DNA of 64,000 bases from Paludibacter sp. (GCA_028710895.1 JAQTTH010000002.1:235605-299604); one strand, 5' to 3'; counted from the first letter of the stretch, positions 51,351 to 60,804 are shown. The notes: a model not told the origin generated them from the letters alone. A program made the numbers and translations.

Positions 51351-51692
51351 ATGAATATCCGTTGTGTTGCAATAGAGCAAAGCTTGCAAGTTAGAAGCGA
51401 GTTAGAAGAAAGTATTAAAGAATTTGCGAATGTGGAATTAGTTCGTGTTTTTAATAATCCATCAGAGGCTATTGATTTTTTGAATACAGATAGAATTGAC
51501 TTTTTATTTGTTGAGGAAAAGTACCGAAATGATTTTGGACATTCAGTATTTGCAAATTTCAAAAATAAATCTCTACTTGTTATTACTTCAAATGATACCT
51601 CATTAAGTACTTTTAATGATGAGACTATTTTAAACCCAGCTTGTTTTTCCTCTTTTTTTCAGGCAATATCTACTTTTCGGAGTAAACTTTGA
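51351..51692 (+). CDS. Stand-alone degenerate receiver domain
   Basis: A 113-residue protein whose order (IRCVAIEQSL, ELVRVFNNPSEAIDFLNT, IDFLFVEEKY) follows the receiver domain of LytTR regulators (compare IDDEP, SALEAL and VIFLDIQM in a typical one). The acidic pair DD is replaced by EQ and the phospho-acceptor Asp by Glu (VEE), so it cannot be phosphorylated in the usual way and may mimic the active state. No output domain follows. The start at 51351 is preferred to an ATG at 51297. It could be a decayed regulator or a regulator by protein contact. Confidence 0.72.
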   Translation: MNIRCVAIEQSLQVRSELEESIKEFANVELVRVFNNPSEAIDFLNTDRIDFLFVEEKYRNDFGHSVFANFKNKSLLVITSNDTSLSTFNDETILNPACFSSFFQAISTFRSKL

Positions 51693-51804
51693 AATGATAT
51701 TCTGTGAAAATATAATACATTTTTGATATCAAAATTTACATCATTATCAACTAATCGTGCAGTCTGACTTTTTCAACTATGAGACTGAATAAAAAAATCA
51801 AGTT

Positions 51805-53001
51805 ATGAAATTAACCCGACTTTTCAATGAATTCTTTGGAAGCGAAAAAGCAGGCGGACTCATCCTGGTTTTTGGAACTATTTTGTCTCTATTAATTGCC
51901 AATTCTGCTTTGCAGACTGAGTATTTAAAAATCTGGAGCTTAGAGTTGGGTGGTCATAGTATTGTTCATTGGATTAATGACGGACTAATGACTATTTTCT
52001 TTTTGCTGATTGGGTTGGAATTAGAAAGAGAGATTTATCGAGGTGAACTTTCAGACATGAAAAATGCATCATTGCCTATTATTGGAGCTTTGGGTGGTAT
52101 GCTTGTTCCGGCAGGAATTTTTCTACTCTTTAATTTTGGAACTGTGTCTCAAGCTGGTGCCGGTATTCCAATGGCTACAGATATTGCTTTTGCTATTGGT
52201 ATTTTATCATTGCTTGGCAATCGCGTTCCAACTTCCCTGAAAGTCTTTCTTACCGCATTAGCTGTAATCGACGACCTTGGAGCAATCATAGTCATTGCCA
52301 TTTTCTACACCACCTCCATAGCATTAGTAAATCTGTTTATAGCACTTGGAATTATGGGCTTACTTTTCGTATTAAACCGATTGAAAGTTTATAATCTGAT
52401 ACCGTATTTAATTGGTGGTATTGCCATGTGGTATTTTATGTTGCATTCAGGTGTTCATGCCACCATAACAGGTGTATTGTTGGCCTTTGTGATTCCATTT
52501 GGCGATGGTGGTGAGAAATCTCCCTCTTTTATACTTCAACATTTTTTACATAAACCTGTTGCCTTTTTTATTCTTCCTTTGTTTGCCATTGCTAATACAG
52601 GTATTGTGCTGGGGAGTAATTGGTATAGTGGTTTGGGTGATTCGAATAGCTTAGGAATTATTGCAGGGCTTGTAATCGGAAAACCGCTGGGAATTTGGCT
52701 TTTTTCGTTTATCGGTACAGGTTTAGGACTTTGCGCCTTACCTACGGATTTAAAATGGAAAAATATAGTTGGTGCCGGTATCTTAGGTGGTATTGGTTTT
52801 ACCATGTCTATTTTCATTACACTGCTTGCCTTTGGGGATTCGGGAATGGTAAATAATTCAAAAATAGCAATTTTAATTGCATCTACTTTAGCAGGTTTGA
52901 TTGGTTTTGTTTATTTAAAACTAACATTAAAAAAGCAAGTAGAAGAGAATGAGAAAACCAATGAAGACAACGTAAATAATGAAGAGCAAAGTTGTATATA
53001 A
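51805..53001 (+). CDS. nhaA: Na+/H+ antiporter NhaA
   Basis: Inner-membrane antiporter that exchanges one Na+ for two H+ to control pH and sodium. The 398 residues have about 12 TM segments. Key motifs: NDGLMTIFFLLIGLELERE, MATDIAFAIGIL, and LAVIDDLGAIIVIAIFY with the two aspartates that bind the ions, plus GKPLGIWLF near the C-terminus. The C-terminal tail is rich in Glu, Asn and Lys (EENEKTNEDNVNNEEQ). It starts a run of ion-related genes. Confidence 0.97.
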   Translation: MKLTRLFNEFFGSEKAGGLILVFGTILSLLIANSALQTEYLKIWSLELGGHSIVHWINDGLMTIFFLLIGLELEREIYRGELSDMKNASLPIIGALGGMLVPAGIFLLFNFGTVSQAGAGIPMATDIAFAIGILSLLGNRVPTSLKVFLTALAVIDDLGAIIVIAIFYTTSIALVNLFIALGIMGLLFVLNRLKVYNLIPYLIGGIAMWYFMLHSGVHATITGVLLAFVIPFGDGGEKSPSFILQHFLHKPVAFFILPLFAIANTGIVLGSNWYSGLGDSNSLGIIAGLVIGKPLGIWLFSFIGTGLGLCALPTDLKWKNIVGAGILGGIGFTMSIFITLLAFGDSGMVNNSKIAILIASTLAGLIGFVYLKLTLKKQVEENEKTNEDNVNNEEQSCI

Positions 53002-53382
53002 AATGAATATATTCTAATTTTTGTATACAATAAATGACGAAAATTCAAAAGTATTTATATCTTTGCAACCTCAATTCAACCAGAATTTAATACTCCCCAT
53101 CAAAAGTACTATCACACAAATATATAAATCACTATATATTACGATATTAATTTTTTGATATTCACCCTAACTTGTTCAACTGACTTTGAAATATTAAGTT
53201 GTATGAGCAGCAATTCGACTTCCCGATTCTGGCTCTATAGCTAATTAGTACAGGACTAATTAGTTTCATAAACCATTTCCTCAATGCCGAACCAACTAAA
53301 AAACTGCACCATTGTATAGGGTTAGAATACATCAATTGTTGAAGACATAAGACGAACAATAATGACTAAAAATGTATTAAAA
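53002..53382. other. Long leader before the NifX-like gene
   Basis: No supported gene. TATCTTTG at 53058-53065 is a plus-strand -7 element, so the transcript would have a leader of about 310 nt. Within it, CTAATTAGT (53241-53249) pairs with ACTAATTAG (53255-53263). A 65-codon open frame on the opposite strand shows no domain. Confidence 0.5.
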
Positions 53383-53691
53383 ATGAAGATTGCAGTACCC
53401 ACAAAGGACGACGAACAGATTGCAGATCAATTTGAGAATTTTGAATTTTACACTATCTTTTGTATTTCGGAAGATAATGAGATTATGGCTGAGACGATTC
53501 TTGAAACCCCAAATGATAGTGATTGTGAATTCCAAATTGCTTGTGATTTGGCAGAAATGGGAGTAGAAATAATGCTTGTAGATCAAATTAACGATTTGTT
53601 AAGTAGGGAGTTATGTTCACATCATATTCATTTAATTTGTAACTGTGAAGGTAATGTTTACGATCTTGTGGAAAAATATCTAACTGCTTAG
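53383..53691 (+). CDS. NifB/NifX-like iron-molybdenum cofactor domain protein
   Basis: A 102-residue single domain of the dinitrogenase Fe-Mo cofactor biosynthesis family (PF02579-like): MKIAVPTKDDEQIADQFENF at the start, FYTIFCISED, ACDLAEMGVEIMLVDQI and a C-terminal helix EKYLTA. Family members outside nitrogen fixation bind metal clusters or are of unknown role. No nif genes are in the window. The start at 53383 matches the family; an ATG 21 bp upstream is also possible. Cysteines (CEF, CSHH, CNC) could bind metal. It is 28 bp before the ClC gene. Confidence 0.85.
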   Translation: MKIAVPTKDDEQIADQFENFEFYTIFCISEDNEIMAETILETPNDSDCEFQIACDLAEMGVEIMLVDQINDLLSRELCSHHIHLICNCEGNVYDLVEKYLTA

Positions 53692-53719
53692 TAACTTTAT
53701 TGAAATTACTTATTGAATT

Positions 53720-55498
53720 ATGGAAAATAACAGTTGGTATTTAAGAATGCTTCATTGGCGTGAAGTTCATGTTAAGCAGCGTAATTTTATTCTCATTTTA
53801 AGTTTTGTAGTTGGTGTTTTTACGGCTATTGCTGCCTTTCTGCTAAAGACAGTCATTCATTTCATTCAACACCTCATCACCGAAGGATCAAGCCATTATA
53901 ACCTTAACTATTGGTATTTGATATTTCCTGTAATAGGGATTTTTATCACTTCCCTGTTTGTTCGGAAAATTGTGAAAGATGATATAAGCCACGGTATAAC
54001 CCGAATTCTGTACGCACTTTCCCAACGAAAAAGCATTCTGAAACTTCATAATGTATGGACTTCTTTAGTAGGAAGTTCCATAACCATTGGTTTTGGTGGG
54101 TCTGTTGGGGCTGAGGCACCAATTGTATTAACCGGTTCGGCTATTGGTTCAAATTTGGGAAGATTTTTCAAACTTGACCAAAAGACCCTTATGTTGCTGG
54201 TAGGGTGTGGAGCTGCCGGTGCCATTGGTGGAATTTTTAAGGCCCCTATAGCCGGATTGGTTTTTACGCTGGAAGTGCTTATGCTTGACATGACACTAAC
54301 GGCTATAGTACCATTACTTATTTCGTCGGTAACTGCTACTGCTTTGTCTTACTTTTTTTCAGGAAGCTCATTTACTTTCCAATTTGGAACCTATGAACCT
54401 TTTGCTATTCATCGCATACCTTATTTAATTCTCTTAGGGATTGTTTGCGGATTTGTGTCACTCTATTTTACCCGTGGGATGAATCGTATTGAAGGGTTTT
54501 TTCGTCGGTTTAAAAATCCATATTCAAAATTGGCAATTGGTGGCTCAGTATTGAGTTTGCTTATATTTATTTTTCCACCACTATACGGTGAAGGTTATAA
54601 CACCATTGTAGCCCTTTTGAACGGACAATCTGCATCGGTTTTAAATCAGAGCGTGTTTTTAGGATTGGGAAACAGCCCCTGGGTGATTATTGCTTATCTT
54701 GCTTTAATTGTCATTTTCAAGATATTTGCATCTGCCTCAACTACAGCCTCGGGTGGAGTTGGTGGTATTTTTGCACCATCGCTGTTTATTGGTTGTTTAA
54801 CCGGATTTGTGGTAGCTCGCGTATTGAATTATTTTGGTTTTCTTGTTCCTGAAGCCAATTTTGCATTGGCGGGTATGTCCGGGCTTATGTCGGGGGTTAT
54901 GCACGCTCCATTGACAGGGATATTTCTTATTGCTGAGCTTACAGGTGGTTATAATCTGTTTATGACCTTAATGATTGTAGCAACAGTTTCGTATCTGACC
55001 ATAATAATTTTCGAACCACATAGTTTGTATGCAATGCGGTTGGCTCAGAAAGGTGAATTGCTTACTCATCATAAAGACAGGGCAATTCTGACCATGCTCA
55101 ACTTTGAGAATTTTATTGAGACCGATTTTATTGAGCTACATCCTGAAATGTATATGGGTGAATTAGTAAAGAATATCTCCCGTTCCAGACGTAATTTATT
55201 CCCGGTTGTAAATCCTCAAACTCATGTTTTAGTTGGGATTGTAATGGTTGACGAAGTACGAAATATAATGTTTCGACCCGATTTGTACGATCGATTTAAA
55301 GTGAGTAAACTAATGACTTCGATACCCGCAACGCTTAATCCAAATATGCCTATGGAAAAGGTTATGGAGGTTTTTGAAGACACTCACGCCTGGTATTTAC
55401 CCGTTGTAGACGAGAACAAGGTTTATTTGGGCTTTATGTCGAAATCAAAGATTTTTGATTCGTACCGGCATGTATTGGCCCATTTTTCGGAAGAATAA
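53720..55498 (+). CDS. ClC-type chloride channel/transporter with CBS domains
   Basis: A 592-residue membrane protein. Residues 20-440 form the ClC fold: GFGGSVGAEAPIVLTG carries the gating-glutamate motif (usual form GREGP), GGVGGIFAPSLFIG is the GxFxP motif, and about ten TM helices are visible. Residues 460-585 hold two CBS domains (from MGELVKNISRSRRNLFPVV to AWYLPVVDENKVYLGFMS) that may bind adenine nucleotides. The retained glutamate suggests Cl-/H+ exchange. Co-directional with nhaA and the NifX-like gene. Confidence 0.94.
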   Translation: MENNSWYLRMLHWREVHVKQRNFILILSFVVGVFTAIAAFLLKTVIHFIQHLITEGSSHYNLNYWYLIFPVIGIFITSLFVRKIVKDDISHGITRILYALSQRKSILKLHNVWTSLVGSSITIGFGGSVGAEAPIVLTGSAIGSNLGRFFKLDQKTLMLLVGCGAAGAIGGIFKAPIAGLVFTLEVLMLDMTLTAIVPLLISSVTATALSYFFSGSSFTFQFGTYEPFAIHRIPYLILLGIVCGFVSLYFTRGMNRIEGFFRRFKNPYSKLAIGGSVLSLLIFIFPPLYGEGYNTIVALLNGQSASVLNQSVFLGLGNSPWVIIAYLALIVIFKIFASASTTASGGVGGIFAPSLFIGCLTGFVVARVLNYFGFLVPEANFALAGMSGLMSGVMHAPLTGIFLIAELTGGYNLFMTLMIVATVSYLTIIIFEPHSLYAMRLAQKGELLTHHKDRAILTMLNFENFIETDFIELHPEMYMGELVKNISRSRRNLFPVVNPQTHVLVGIVMVDEVRNIMFRPDLYDRFKVSKLMTSIPATLNPNMPMEKVMEVFEDTHAWYLPVVDENKVYLGFMSKSKIFDSYRHVLAHFSEE

Positions 55499-55505
55499 TA
55501 CAACT

Positions 55506-56516
55506 TCATTTAAGTTGCTCTATATATTTAGACGGGCGAAATATTCGACTTCTGATAAATTCCGGAACAAAACACACCAAAAGGTGTGCGCGTTTCCAAC
55601 GGTAGCATTTTAAGAAAAAGACCATTGCCACAAACAGAAATGTTGCTGCTCCTCCAGCTACCTGAAGGGGGTACAAAAGTACATTCTGTTGCGGAATAAT
55701 CATTGGAATCAGGGCAATGGCACAAGCAGGGGCAAATGGTTTCCCAACGATTTCAATAAACAGGAAGAGGCATGTAAACAACAACAGTACTGTATTTACC
55801 TCCGAAAAACCTAGTACCGTATGCAAAGTGTATTGAAAAAATGCCCCTAAGATTGCAGAAACTACCAACACGAAGAAAACCTGGACAGGACGGTTGCGAA
55901 AGCCCGCTGACGAAGAACTAAACTCTACAAACGTAACCACAAGAGGTGGTACGACAAAATACATTTTACCTGTGTACACCGGAATTGCCGCTATGAGTAT
56001 CAACCCCAAGAGCAATTTTATCCAGTGCCATGGACTATGCCGATAAGGACTTTTGTTTGAATTGAAACTAATAACCTTATGTAATCCTTTTTTCTCAAAA
56101 ATCCACTGTACACAAACCAATAAAATACTCATTGTGAAAACAGACAGGGGATAAACAAACGAATGAGTACCCAATAACACAGGCAACATTGAAGCAGATG
56201 TAATCGGAATCAAGGTGGTACGGGTGACAAAGAGGCAGAGTGAGGTAAACGTAAATGAAATTGCAATGTTTGCGAGCAATGGAAAAGGCGAATATCGCAC
56301 GAGGAATATTCCAAAAAGAGCACTAACGGTCATCAGTAACACGACCATAGGTCTGCTAATGGTCCATATTTTCTTATCGATAATCCACAATCCGAGTATC
56401 AGTGCAGCCATTTCAGGAAATAAAATTTCTTTCTCTCCAAGCCATTCAGAAACACCAACCATCAATCCAATCATAATAAGACCAAAAATGTATCGGATTA
56501 ATTTAAGTTTATTCAT
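55506..56516 (-). CDS. Polytopic membrane protein, HPP-like
   Basis: A 336-residue inner-membrane protein with about nine TM segments arranged in two similar halves. Features include FPEMAALILGLWIIDK, FPLLANIAISFTFTSLC and, in the second half, GKPFAPACAIALIPMIIP with a PFAPA segment of the type seen in HPP-family proteins; the halves are joined by a basic loop (SNKSPYRHSPWHW). The start MNKLKLIRYI at 56516 fits the -7 element at 56565-56572. The substrate is unknown. It converges with the ClC gene, leaving 7 bp. Confidence 0.75.
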   Translation of the reverse strand: MNKLKLIRYIFGLIMIGLMVGVSEWLGEKEILFPEMAALILGLWIIDKKIWTISRPMVVLLMTVSALFGIFLVRYSPFPLLANIAISFTFTSLCLFVTRTTLIPITSASMLPVLLGTHSFVYPLSVFTMSILLVCVQWIFEKKGLHKVISFNSNKSPYRHSPWHWIKLLLGLILIAAIPVYTGKMYFVVPPLVVTFVEFSSSSAGFRNRPVQVFFVLVVSAILGAFFQYTLHTVLGFSEVNTVLLLFTCLFLFIEIVGKPFAPACAIALIPMIIPQQNVLLYPLQVAGGAATFLFVAMVFFLKCYRWKRAHLLVCFVPEFIRSRIFRPSKYIEQLK

Positions 56517-56564
56517 ATTACCTATGCTTTGAGTTTGTGGTTTTGATAAAAAATGATTGAGTTG

Positions 56565-56572
56565 CAAAGATA
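56565..56572 (-). promoter_or_regulatory. -7 element of the HPP-like gene
   Basis: CAAAGATA on the plus strand is TATCTTTG on the minus strand, 49 bp before the chosen start. Confidence 0.5.
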
Positions 56573-56693
56573 CCTTTAAGTACCCATACTGTAAAAGTCA
56601 AAACTTACAAAAGAGTCTGAATTTGGAAGTGTGAGTTACTTCGAAAGACTAAGAAAGGTATAAATCTAATTACTCAAATCAAGATAATTTCAT

Positions 56694-57665
56694 TTAATCT
56701 TCCCATCTTGTAAATTCTATAATTTGTTGGCTTTGTCTGATTACTACTTTTTTGCAGTGGCTTAAATAAGAAAAACGATAAGTAACCTCCATATCAAAAG
56801 TTTTATTGTTTGTTATTTCAAACAGCCCATCACATTCTAATTTACCTTCAGCATCATAACGTTTGATTTGGTAGTGAGTATTTAGTTTTTGAATGTGAAA
56901 CCACGAACCGCAGCCTTCACCACTGAGCCATTGTGCATTTGCGGGAATAGTGGACGCTTTTGGTGGTTCTGGTAAAGTTGTTTTCAGGAAATTCTTGTCT
57001 TTTATTGGTAGTGGACAAAAAGGGGTTGTTTTTTGAAGTTTCGGAATGATTGTTTTATGATTGAATGCATTGACATTATTCAAAGGTGTTGGCGTTAATG
57101 GCACTAGCAATCTAAGCTTTAAGAGCGACCATAGCTTTGGTTTACCGGCTACTATGCTATCATTTACAAATCGGGAACAATTACTTCCATTATATCTGAA
57201 AGGGCCGTAGTGAAATGGACTTTCCAGTTGAAACCAGTATGCCTTTGCCAATGCTTTATAATAATCAATTTTACCATAAGAAGCATGAATCGCCCCTTCG
57301 CCGTGGCATTCGGGGTTGTGTTGAAGTTCGATAAGTATTTCGTTGAAGTTGAGAATTTCGTTTTTTTCTGCCGAAATTTGTGCTGTAGTATTGACTTTTA
57401 AACCCGGATCGGTTTTCTCGCTCCGTGCTCTGCCGTGTTGCCATGGCGTATGATACCGCCCAAAATCAAAGTACCGACACTCTCCATTTTTGGCATTTAC
57501 CAACACCAAAGCAGCATGACCGACTTTGTAATAATGGTGTTTTGCTATGCCCATAAAATTGAGAATATTGTCTGGGAAATATCCGGCTTGCTTGCAATAG
57601 GTTTCCGGCCATGCAATGGCAATGGCAAATCCGCTGTGTTTTGTTGTGGTATTCTGTTTATTCAT
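56694..57665 (-). CDS. DUF6695-like protein with permuted papain-type domain
   Basis: A 323-residue protein. IAWPETYCKQAGYFPD, HYYKVGHAALVLVNA, GRYHTPWQHGRARSE and YNGSNCSRFVNDSI suggest a circularly permuted NlpC/P60 or papain-like fold, with His in GHAALV and Cys in NCSRF as the probable pair. Residues 240-323 are a separate small beta domain (GSWFHIQKLNTHYQIKRYDAEG). From memory this matches DUF6695 in Bacteroidota. No signal peptide. The substrate is unknown; an amidase acting on a peptide or lipid is plausible. Confidence 0.72.
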   Translation of the reverse strand: MNKQNTTTKHSGFAIAIAWPETYCKQAGYFPDNILNFMGIAKHHYYKVGHAALVLVNAKNGECRYFDFGRYHTPWQHGRARSEKTDPGLKVNTTAQISAEKNEILNFNEILIELQHNPECHGEGAIHASYGKIDYYKALAKAYWFQLESPFHYGPFRYNGSNCSRFVNDSIVAGKPKLWSLLKLRLLVPLTPTPLNNVNAFNHKTIIPKLQKTTPFCPLPIKDKNFLKTTLPEPPKASTIPANAQWLSGEGCGSWFHIQKLNTHYQIKRYDAEGKLECDGLFEITNNKTFDMEVTYRFSYLSHCKKVVIRQSQQIIEFTRWED

Positions 57666-57714
57666 ACGAAATAATTATTTTTAAGTTGTTGTATGGAACT
57701 CGCATGCCAGATTA

Positions 57715-59151
57715 TCATTGTCTATGGTAAACTTCTGCGTTCATGCTCGTTTCATTGTCTAGCTTTTGTGCTTCAGTAATAAAGTTATCGAAGAAACGGT
57801 CAATGTCTGCCTTGTTCAGTTCGCCATTTGCTGCTACAAAACGTATAACCAAGTCTTTTCCATTGTAACCAAAATTGACAATTGATCTACCTGTTTTACG
57901 TAATGCTTCACGTACTGCGAGATTAAAATCATTAATGTTCGTCTGATTTTTGGGAATATACTGAAAGCAAACGGCAAAGGATTGACGTTTGGAATTGAGC
58001 TTTAGTTGTGGGTGATTGTTTACAATTTCCTCGGCATAAATTGCCATATCTATCAGGTTGTCTATTCTATTGCGATAACCATCTACTCCAAAGTATTTCC
58101 ATGCAAACCAAAGTTTTACTGCATCTACTTTTCGTCCACACTGAATTGATTTTTTACCTAAATCTTCTATCTCGTCTATGTCGTGGTAAATGTAATCGGT
58201 ATTGATATCGGTAATGTTTTGTTGCAATGTTCCTGCTTTTTTCACCAAAATAGCTGAACAAATAAGTGGAATATTCATCAGTTTATGAGGATCCCATGTA
58301 AAAGAATCGGTGCGTTCAATCCCTTTCATAAGGTGACGGTGTTTCTCACTTAAAATGAGTGAACCACCAAAAGCACCATCAGCATGAAGCCAAATTCCGT
58401 ATTTTTCGGTAATGTCGGCTATCGCATCAATCGGGTCATAAGCTCCCTGCATGGTAGTAGCACAAGTAGCTGCCACAAAGAACGGTTTTTTACCTCCTTT
58501 AATAGCTTTCTGTAATTCATATTCTAATGCTTCAGGAATCATTCGTCCTTCACAATCCGACTTTACTTTTATCACGTTTTTTGTTCCAATACCCAATACA
58601 TTGGCGGCTGTGCCGAATGAATAATGTGCATTTTCGTTTACAAATGCAGTTAGTTTTTCGTTTCGGTCGTAACCTTCTTTTCTGCTATTGGGCGATATTC
58701 GATTTCGTGCCGAAAACATGGCAATGAGATTAGCATTGCTGCCGCCACTCAGAAAAATGCCATCTCCTTCGGTATATCCTGTATAACTGTTCATCAAACG
58801 AATCATTTCCATTTCGATACGAGTGGCAACGGGAGCCACTTCGTAAGTGTACATGGAAGTGTTAGCCAATACCGAGAACACTTCGCCTATAAAAGCAGGG
58901 AAATTAAAACCTGCATACAGTTGGTTAAGGAACTGTTTGTTTCCGGTTTTCACAGAGTACTCCAGGTACTTGTCAAGCAGATCAAGAAATTCGTTTTCCG
59001 AAACTCCCTTTTTGCCAATTTCAAAATCAATTACTTTTGATAACTCTGCCGGAGTTTTAAAATCGATAACTGGTTTTGTTACATCATTGTTTGCCTGAAT
59101 ATAGGCTTTAATTTTGTCGAATGCAGAGGAAAGAATGTTTAAATCGTTCAT
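57715..59151 (-). CDS. PLP-dependent group II decarboxylase
   Basis: Pyridoxal-phosphate enzyme of the glutamate/aromatic amino acid decarboxylase family, 478 residues from the start MNDLNILSSA at 59151. GIFLSGGSNANLIAMFSAR is the phosphate-binding loop, HADGAFGGSLILS holds the Asp that contacts the PLP ring, and TWDPHKLMNIP carries the Schiff-base lysine. A longer frame from 59259 only adds translated repeat sequence (FFAYFFVSRQKS). The substrate cannot be set from sequence; L-2,4-diaminobutyrate, glutamate and aromatic amino acids are all possible. Confidence 0.92.
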   Translation of the reverse strand: MNDLNILSSAFDKIKAYIQANNDVTKPVIDFKTPAELSKVIDFEIGKKGVSENEFLDLLDKYLEYSVKTGNKQFLNQLYAGFNFPAFIGEVFSVLANTSMYTYEVAPVATRIEMEMIRLMNSYTGYTEGDGIFLSGGSNANLIAMFSARNRISPNSRKEGYDRNEKLTAFVNENAHYSFGTAANVLGIGTKNVIKVKSDCEGRMIPEALEYELQKAIKGGKKPFFVAATCATTMQGAYDPIDAIADITEKYGIWLHADGAFGGSLILSEKHRHLMKGIERTDSFTWDPHKLMNIPLICSAILVKKAGTLQQNITDINTDYIYHDIDEIEDLGKKSIQCGRKVDAVKLWFAWKYFGVDGYRNRIDNLIDMAIYAEEIVNNHPQLKLNSKRQSFAVCFQYIPKNQTNINDFNLAVREALRKTGRSIVNFGYNGKDLVIRFVAANGELNKADIDRFFDNFITEAQKLDNETSMNAEVYHRQ

Positions 59152-59169
59152 AATGCTATTGTATGTGTA

Positions 59170-59397
59170 AATCATTAATGTGGGGCTTTGCCCCAAACCC
59201 CACTCACTTTTTTGTCTTGACACAAAAAAGTAAGCAAAAAAAGTCAAGACTACGCCCACTTCACTCGAAAAACTTACGCTTGACGACTGAAATCTTTCAA
59301 ACTCGCTTCCGCAAATAGCGGAGACTCAAACAGGAAAGATTTCTTCGTCATCTTCACTTGTTTTTCGGCTCACCGGACGAGGTCGGTCGTTAGCAAG
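59170..59397. repeat. Dispersed repeat before the decarboxylase
   Basis: The stretch TTTTTTGTCTTGACACAAAA followed by AGTAAGCAAAAAAAGTCAAG, then G-poor sequence with CTTGACGACTGAAATCTTTC and its near-complement GGAAAGATTTCTTCGTCATC (an inverted pair around GCGGAGACTC), resembles a spacer repeat that is common in Bacteroidota and often misread as coding (CFVSRQKS-type peptides). Confidence 0.65.
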
Positions 59398-59400
59398 CGG

Positions 59401-60096
59401 TTATGTACTCACAAGAATATCTTCCATATTACGAATACTTTGGATCAGGTGATTCCGTTCGTAAAATGGTTTTACCAATGAGTAATAGTCTGAAAGAACA
59501 TCGCCGTTAATGTAATTCAATGGATTTTCGGAAAGTACAAGTTGCTTATCCATGTGTAAATAAGCCGACCCCATGGTTGTTACAATTTTCTGTTCTTCTG
59601 GAATATATACTTTTGCATTTTCCGATACATCGTGATTGCGGGTATTTGAACCATAAATGTGTAAGGTTGTAAAGTCTTTAGAACTGGCATTTCCCATCAT
59701 GTGGGTTAAGTCGCCACAAACCGAGGCTACTTCACCTGTATGAAAATTGTCTTTTTGAAGAATTTTTAATTCTTCGTTTTCAATTTCATACAGGCGGTGT
59801 GTAGCTTCTCCAAAGAAATACACGCATCCCCATTCGGTGTAACCATGGTTATGAATTGCTGTAAAATCGCCCTTTTTCCAGGACATCAGCAGAATTTTGA
59901 AATTACCATTGTCGTATATTAACTGACGACCATAGCTTTCAGTTGACTTATGACCATACGAAATGTAGGGTGCAATTTCGTTGTCTGATAATCGGTTTGC
60001 TGAAACTAAATCGGCTACCATTGTATTATCAATGTTGCTTTCGTTTTGCAACGCCAAAATGAGTTGTTGTAAGCTCTTTGGAAATTCGGTTTTCAT
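59401..60096 (-). CDS. Cysteine dioxygenase-like cupin protein
   Basis: A 231-residue protein with a cupin core like type I cysteine dioxygenase. HNHGYTEWGCVYFFGEATHRLYEI (residues 84-107) gives the first two metal His ligands and the Gly/Cys strand, and THMMGNASSKDFTTLHIYGSN holds the third His in a second cupin motif. Cysteine dioxygenases oxidise cysteine to its sulfinate using iron and O2; related bacterial enzymes use other thiols. The N-terminal helix (PKSLQQLILALQNE) fits the family. It is downstream of a redox-protein group and could act on thiols there. Confidence 0.85.
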   Translation of the reverse strand: MKTEFPKSLQQLILALQNESNIDNTMVADLVSANRLSDNEIAPYISYGHKSTESYGRQLIYDNGNFKILLMSWKKGDFTAIHNHGYTEWGCVYFFGEATHRLYEIENEELKILQKDNFHTGEVASVCGDLTHMMGNASSKDFTTLHIYGSNTRNHDVSENAKVYIPEEQKIVTTMGSAYLHMDKQLVLSENPLNYINGDVLSDYYSLVKPFYERNHLIQSIRNMEDILVST

Positions 60097-60156
60097 GGCC
60101 TGATATTTTACGTGTGAGTTATTTTGACAAAAAACGATTTAGCCTTTTCAATAAAC

Positions 60157-60804
60157 TTAGGGAATATTCCGTACAATATCTTCAACGGAAGCCCTTTTCT
60201 TATAATCAGGATCGAACTGACGCCAAACAATTTTGCTATCCTTGTCGATAATAAAAGTGGCAGGAATGGGTAATTGTTGGCTATCGTCGGTTTGTGCTTC
60301 TTTAAGGTTTGCTCCTAACATTCCATTATACATTAATCTTGACATACTATCGGGTCTGAAGGTGACATCAAACTGATTCGAGATTTTATAGCCATCATCG
60401 TAAAGCAAGGCAAATGAAGCATGTGTTTTCTCGGCAGTTCGTTTCAAAAACTCAGATTTTTCAGGTGAAATGGCAATCACGGTTGCTCCTTTGTCGTAAA
60501 TAAGGTTTAAACTGTCCTGTAAATTTTTCAGGTGTTTATTACATATTGGACACCATTGACCGCGATAAAAGATAACCACTACCGGTCCTTTTTTTAGTGC
60601 TTCGCTTAATGTGAATTTATTGTCGTGAAGATCGATTGCAGAAAAATCTTTCACTCTGTCGCCAACGTTTAAACCTTTGGCTTCTTTTACTGTTTTATAT
60701 GCTGTTTGTGCCATACTGGTTGAGTTTAGAAGTACAAGAATAAATACATAAAATATTTTACTTCTTACACTTATTGATTTATTGAGTTTATTTTTTAGTT
60801 GCAT
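60157..60804 (-). CDS. Periplasmic AhpC/TSA-family peroxiredoxin
   Basis: A 215-residue protein with a signal sequence near the N-terminus (FYVFILVLLNSTSMAQ), so probably periplasmic. The thioredoxin-like fold has VVIFYRGQWCPICNKHLKNL with a WCPIC pair, then VTFRPDSMSRLMYNG and PIPATFIIDKDSKIVW. The first Cys would be the peroxidatic residue of a bacterioferritin-comigratory-type peroxiredoxin. Its start overlaps the upstream thioredoxin gene by 17 bp, implying coupled expression and electron transfer from the partner. Confidence 0.9.
   Translation of the reverse strand: MQLKNKLNKSISVRSKIFYVFILVLLNSTSMAQTAYKTVKEAKGLNVGDRVKDFSAIDLHDNKFTLSEALKKGPVVVIFYRGQWCPICNKHLKNLQDSLNLIYDKGATVIAISPEKSEFLKRTAEKTHASFALLYDDGYKISNQFDVTFRPDSMSRLMYNGMLGANLKEAQTDDSQQLPIPATFIIDKDSKIVWRQFDPDYKKRASVEDIVRNIP

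Noticed and set aside
53162..53359. A 65-codon minus-strand frame in the leader of the NifX-like gene.
   Set aside because: No domain, no promoter in the right direction, and it lies in a likely transcribed leader of the opposite strand.
53383..53691. A nitrogen-fixation locus.
   Set aside because: Only a single NifX-like domain is present, with no nifHDK, nifE/N or nifB, and its neighbours are ion transporters.
59152..59259. N-terminal extension of the PLP decarboxylase.
   Set aside because: The added residues are translation of a dispersed repeat, and the family start is at 59151.
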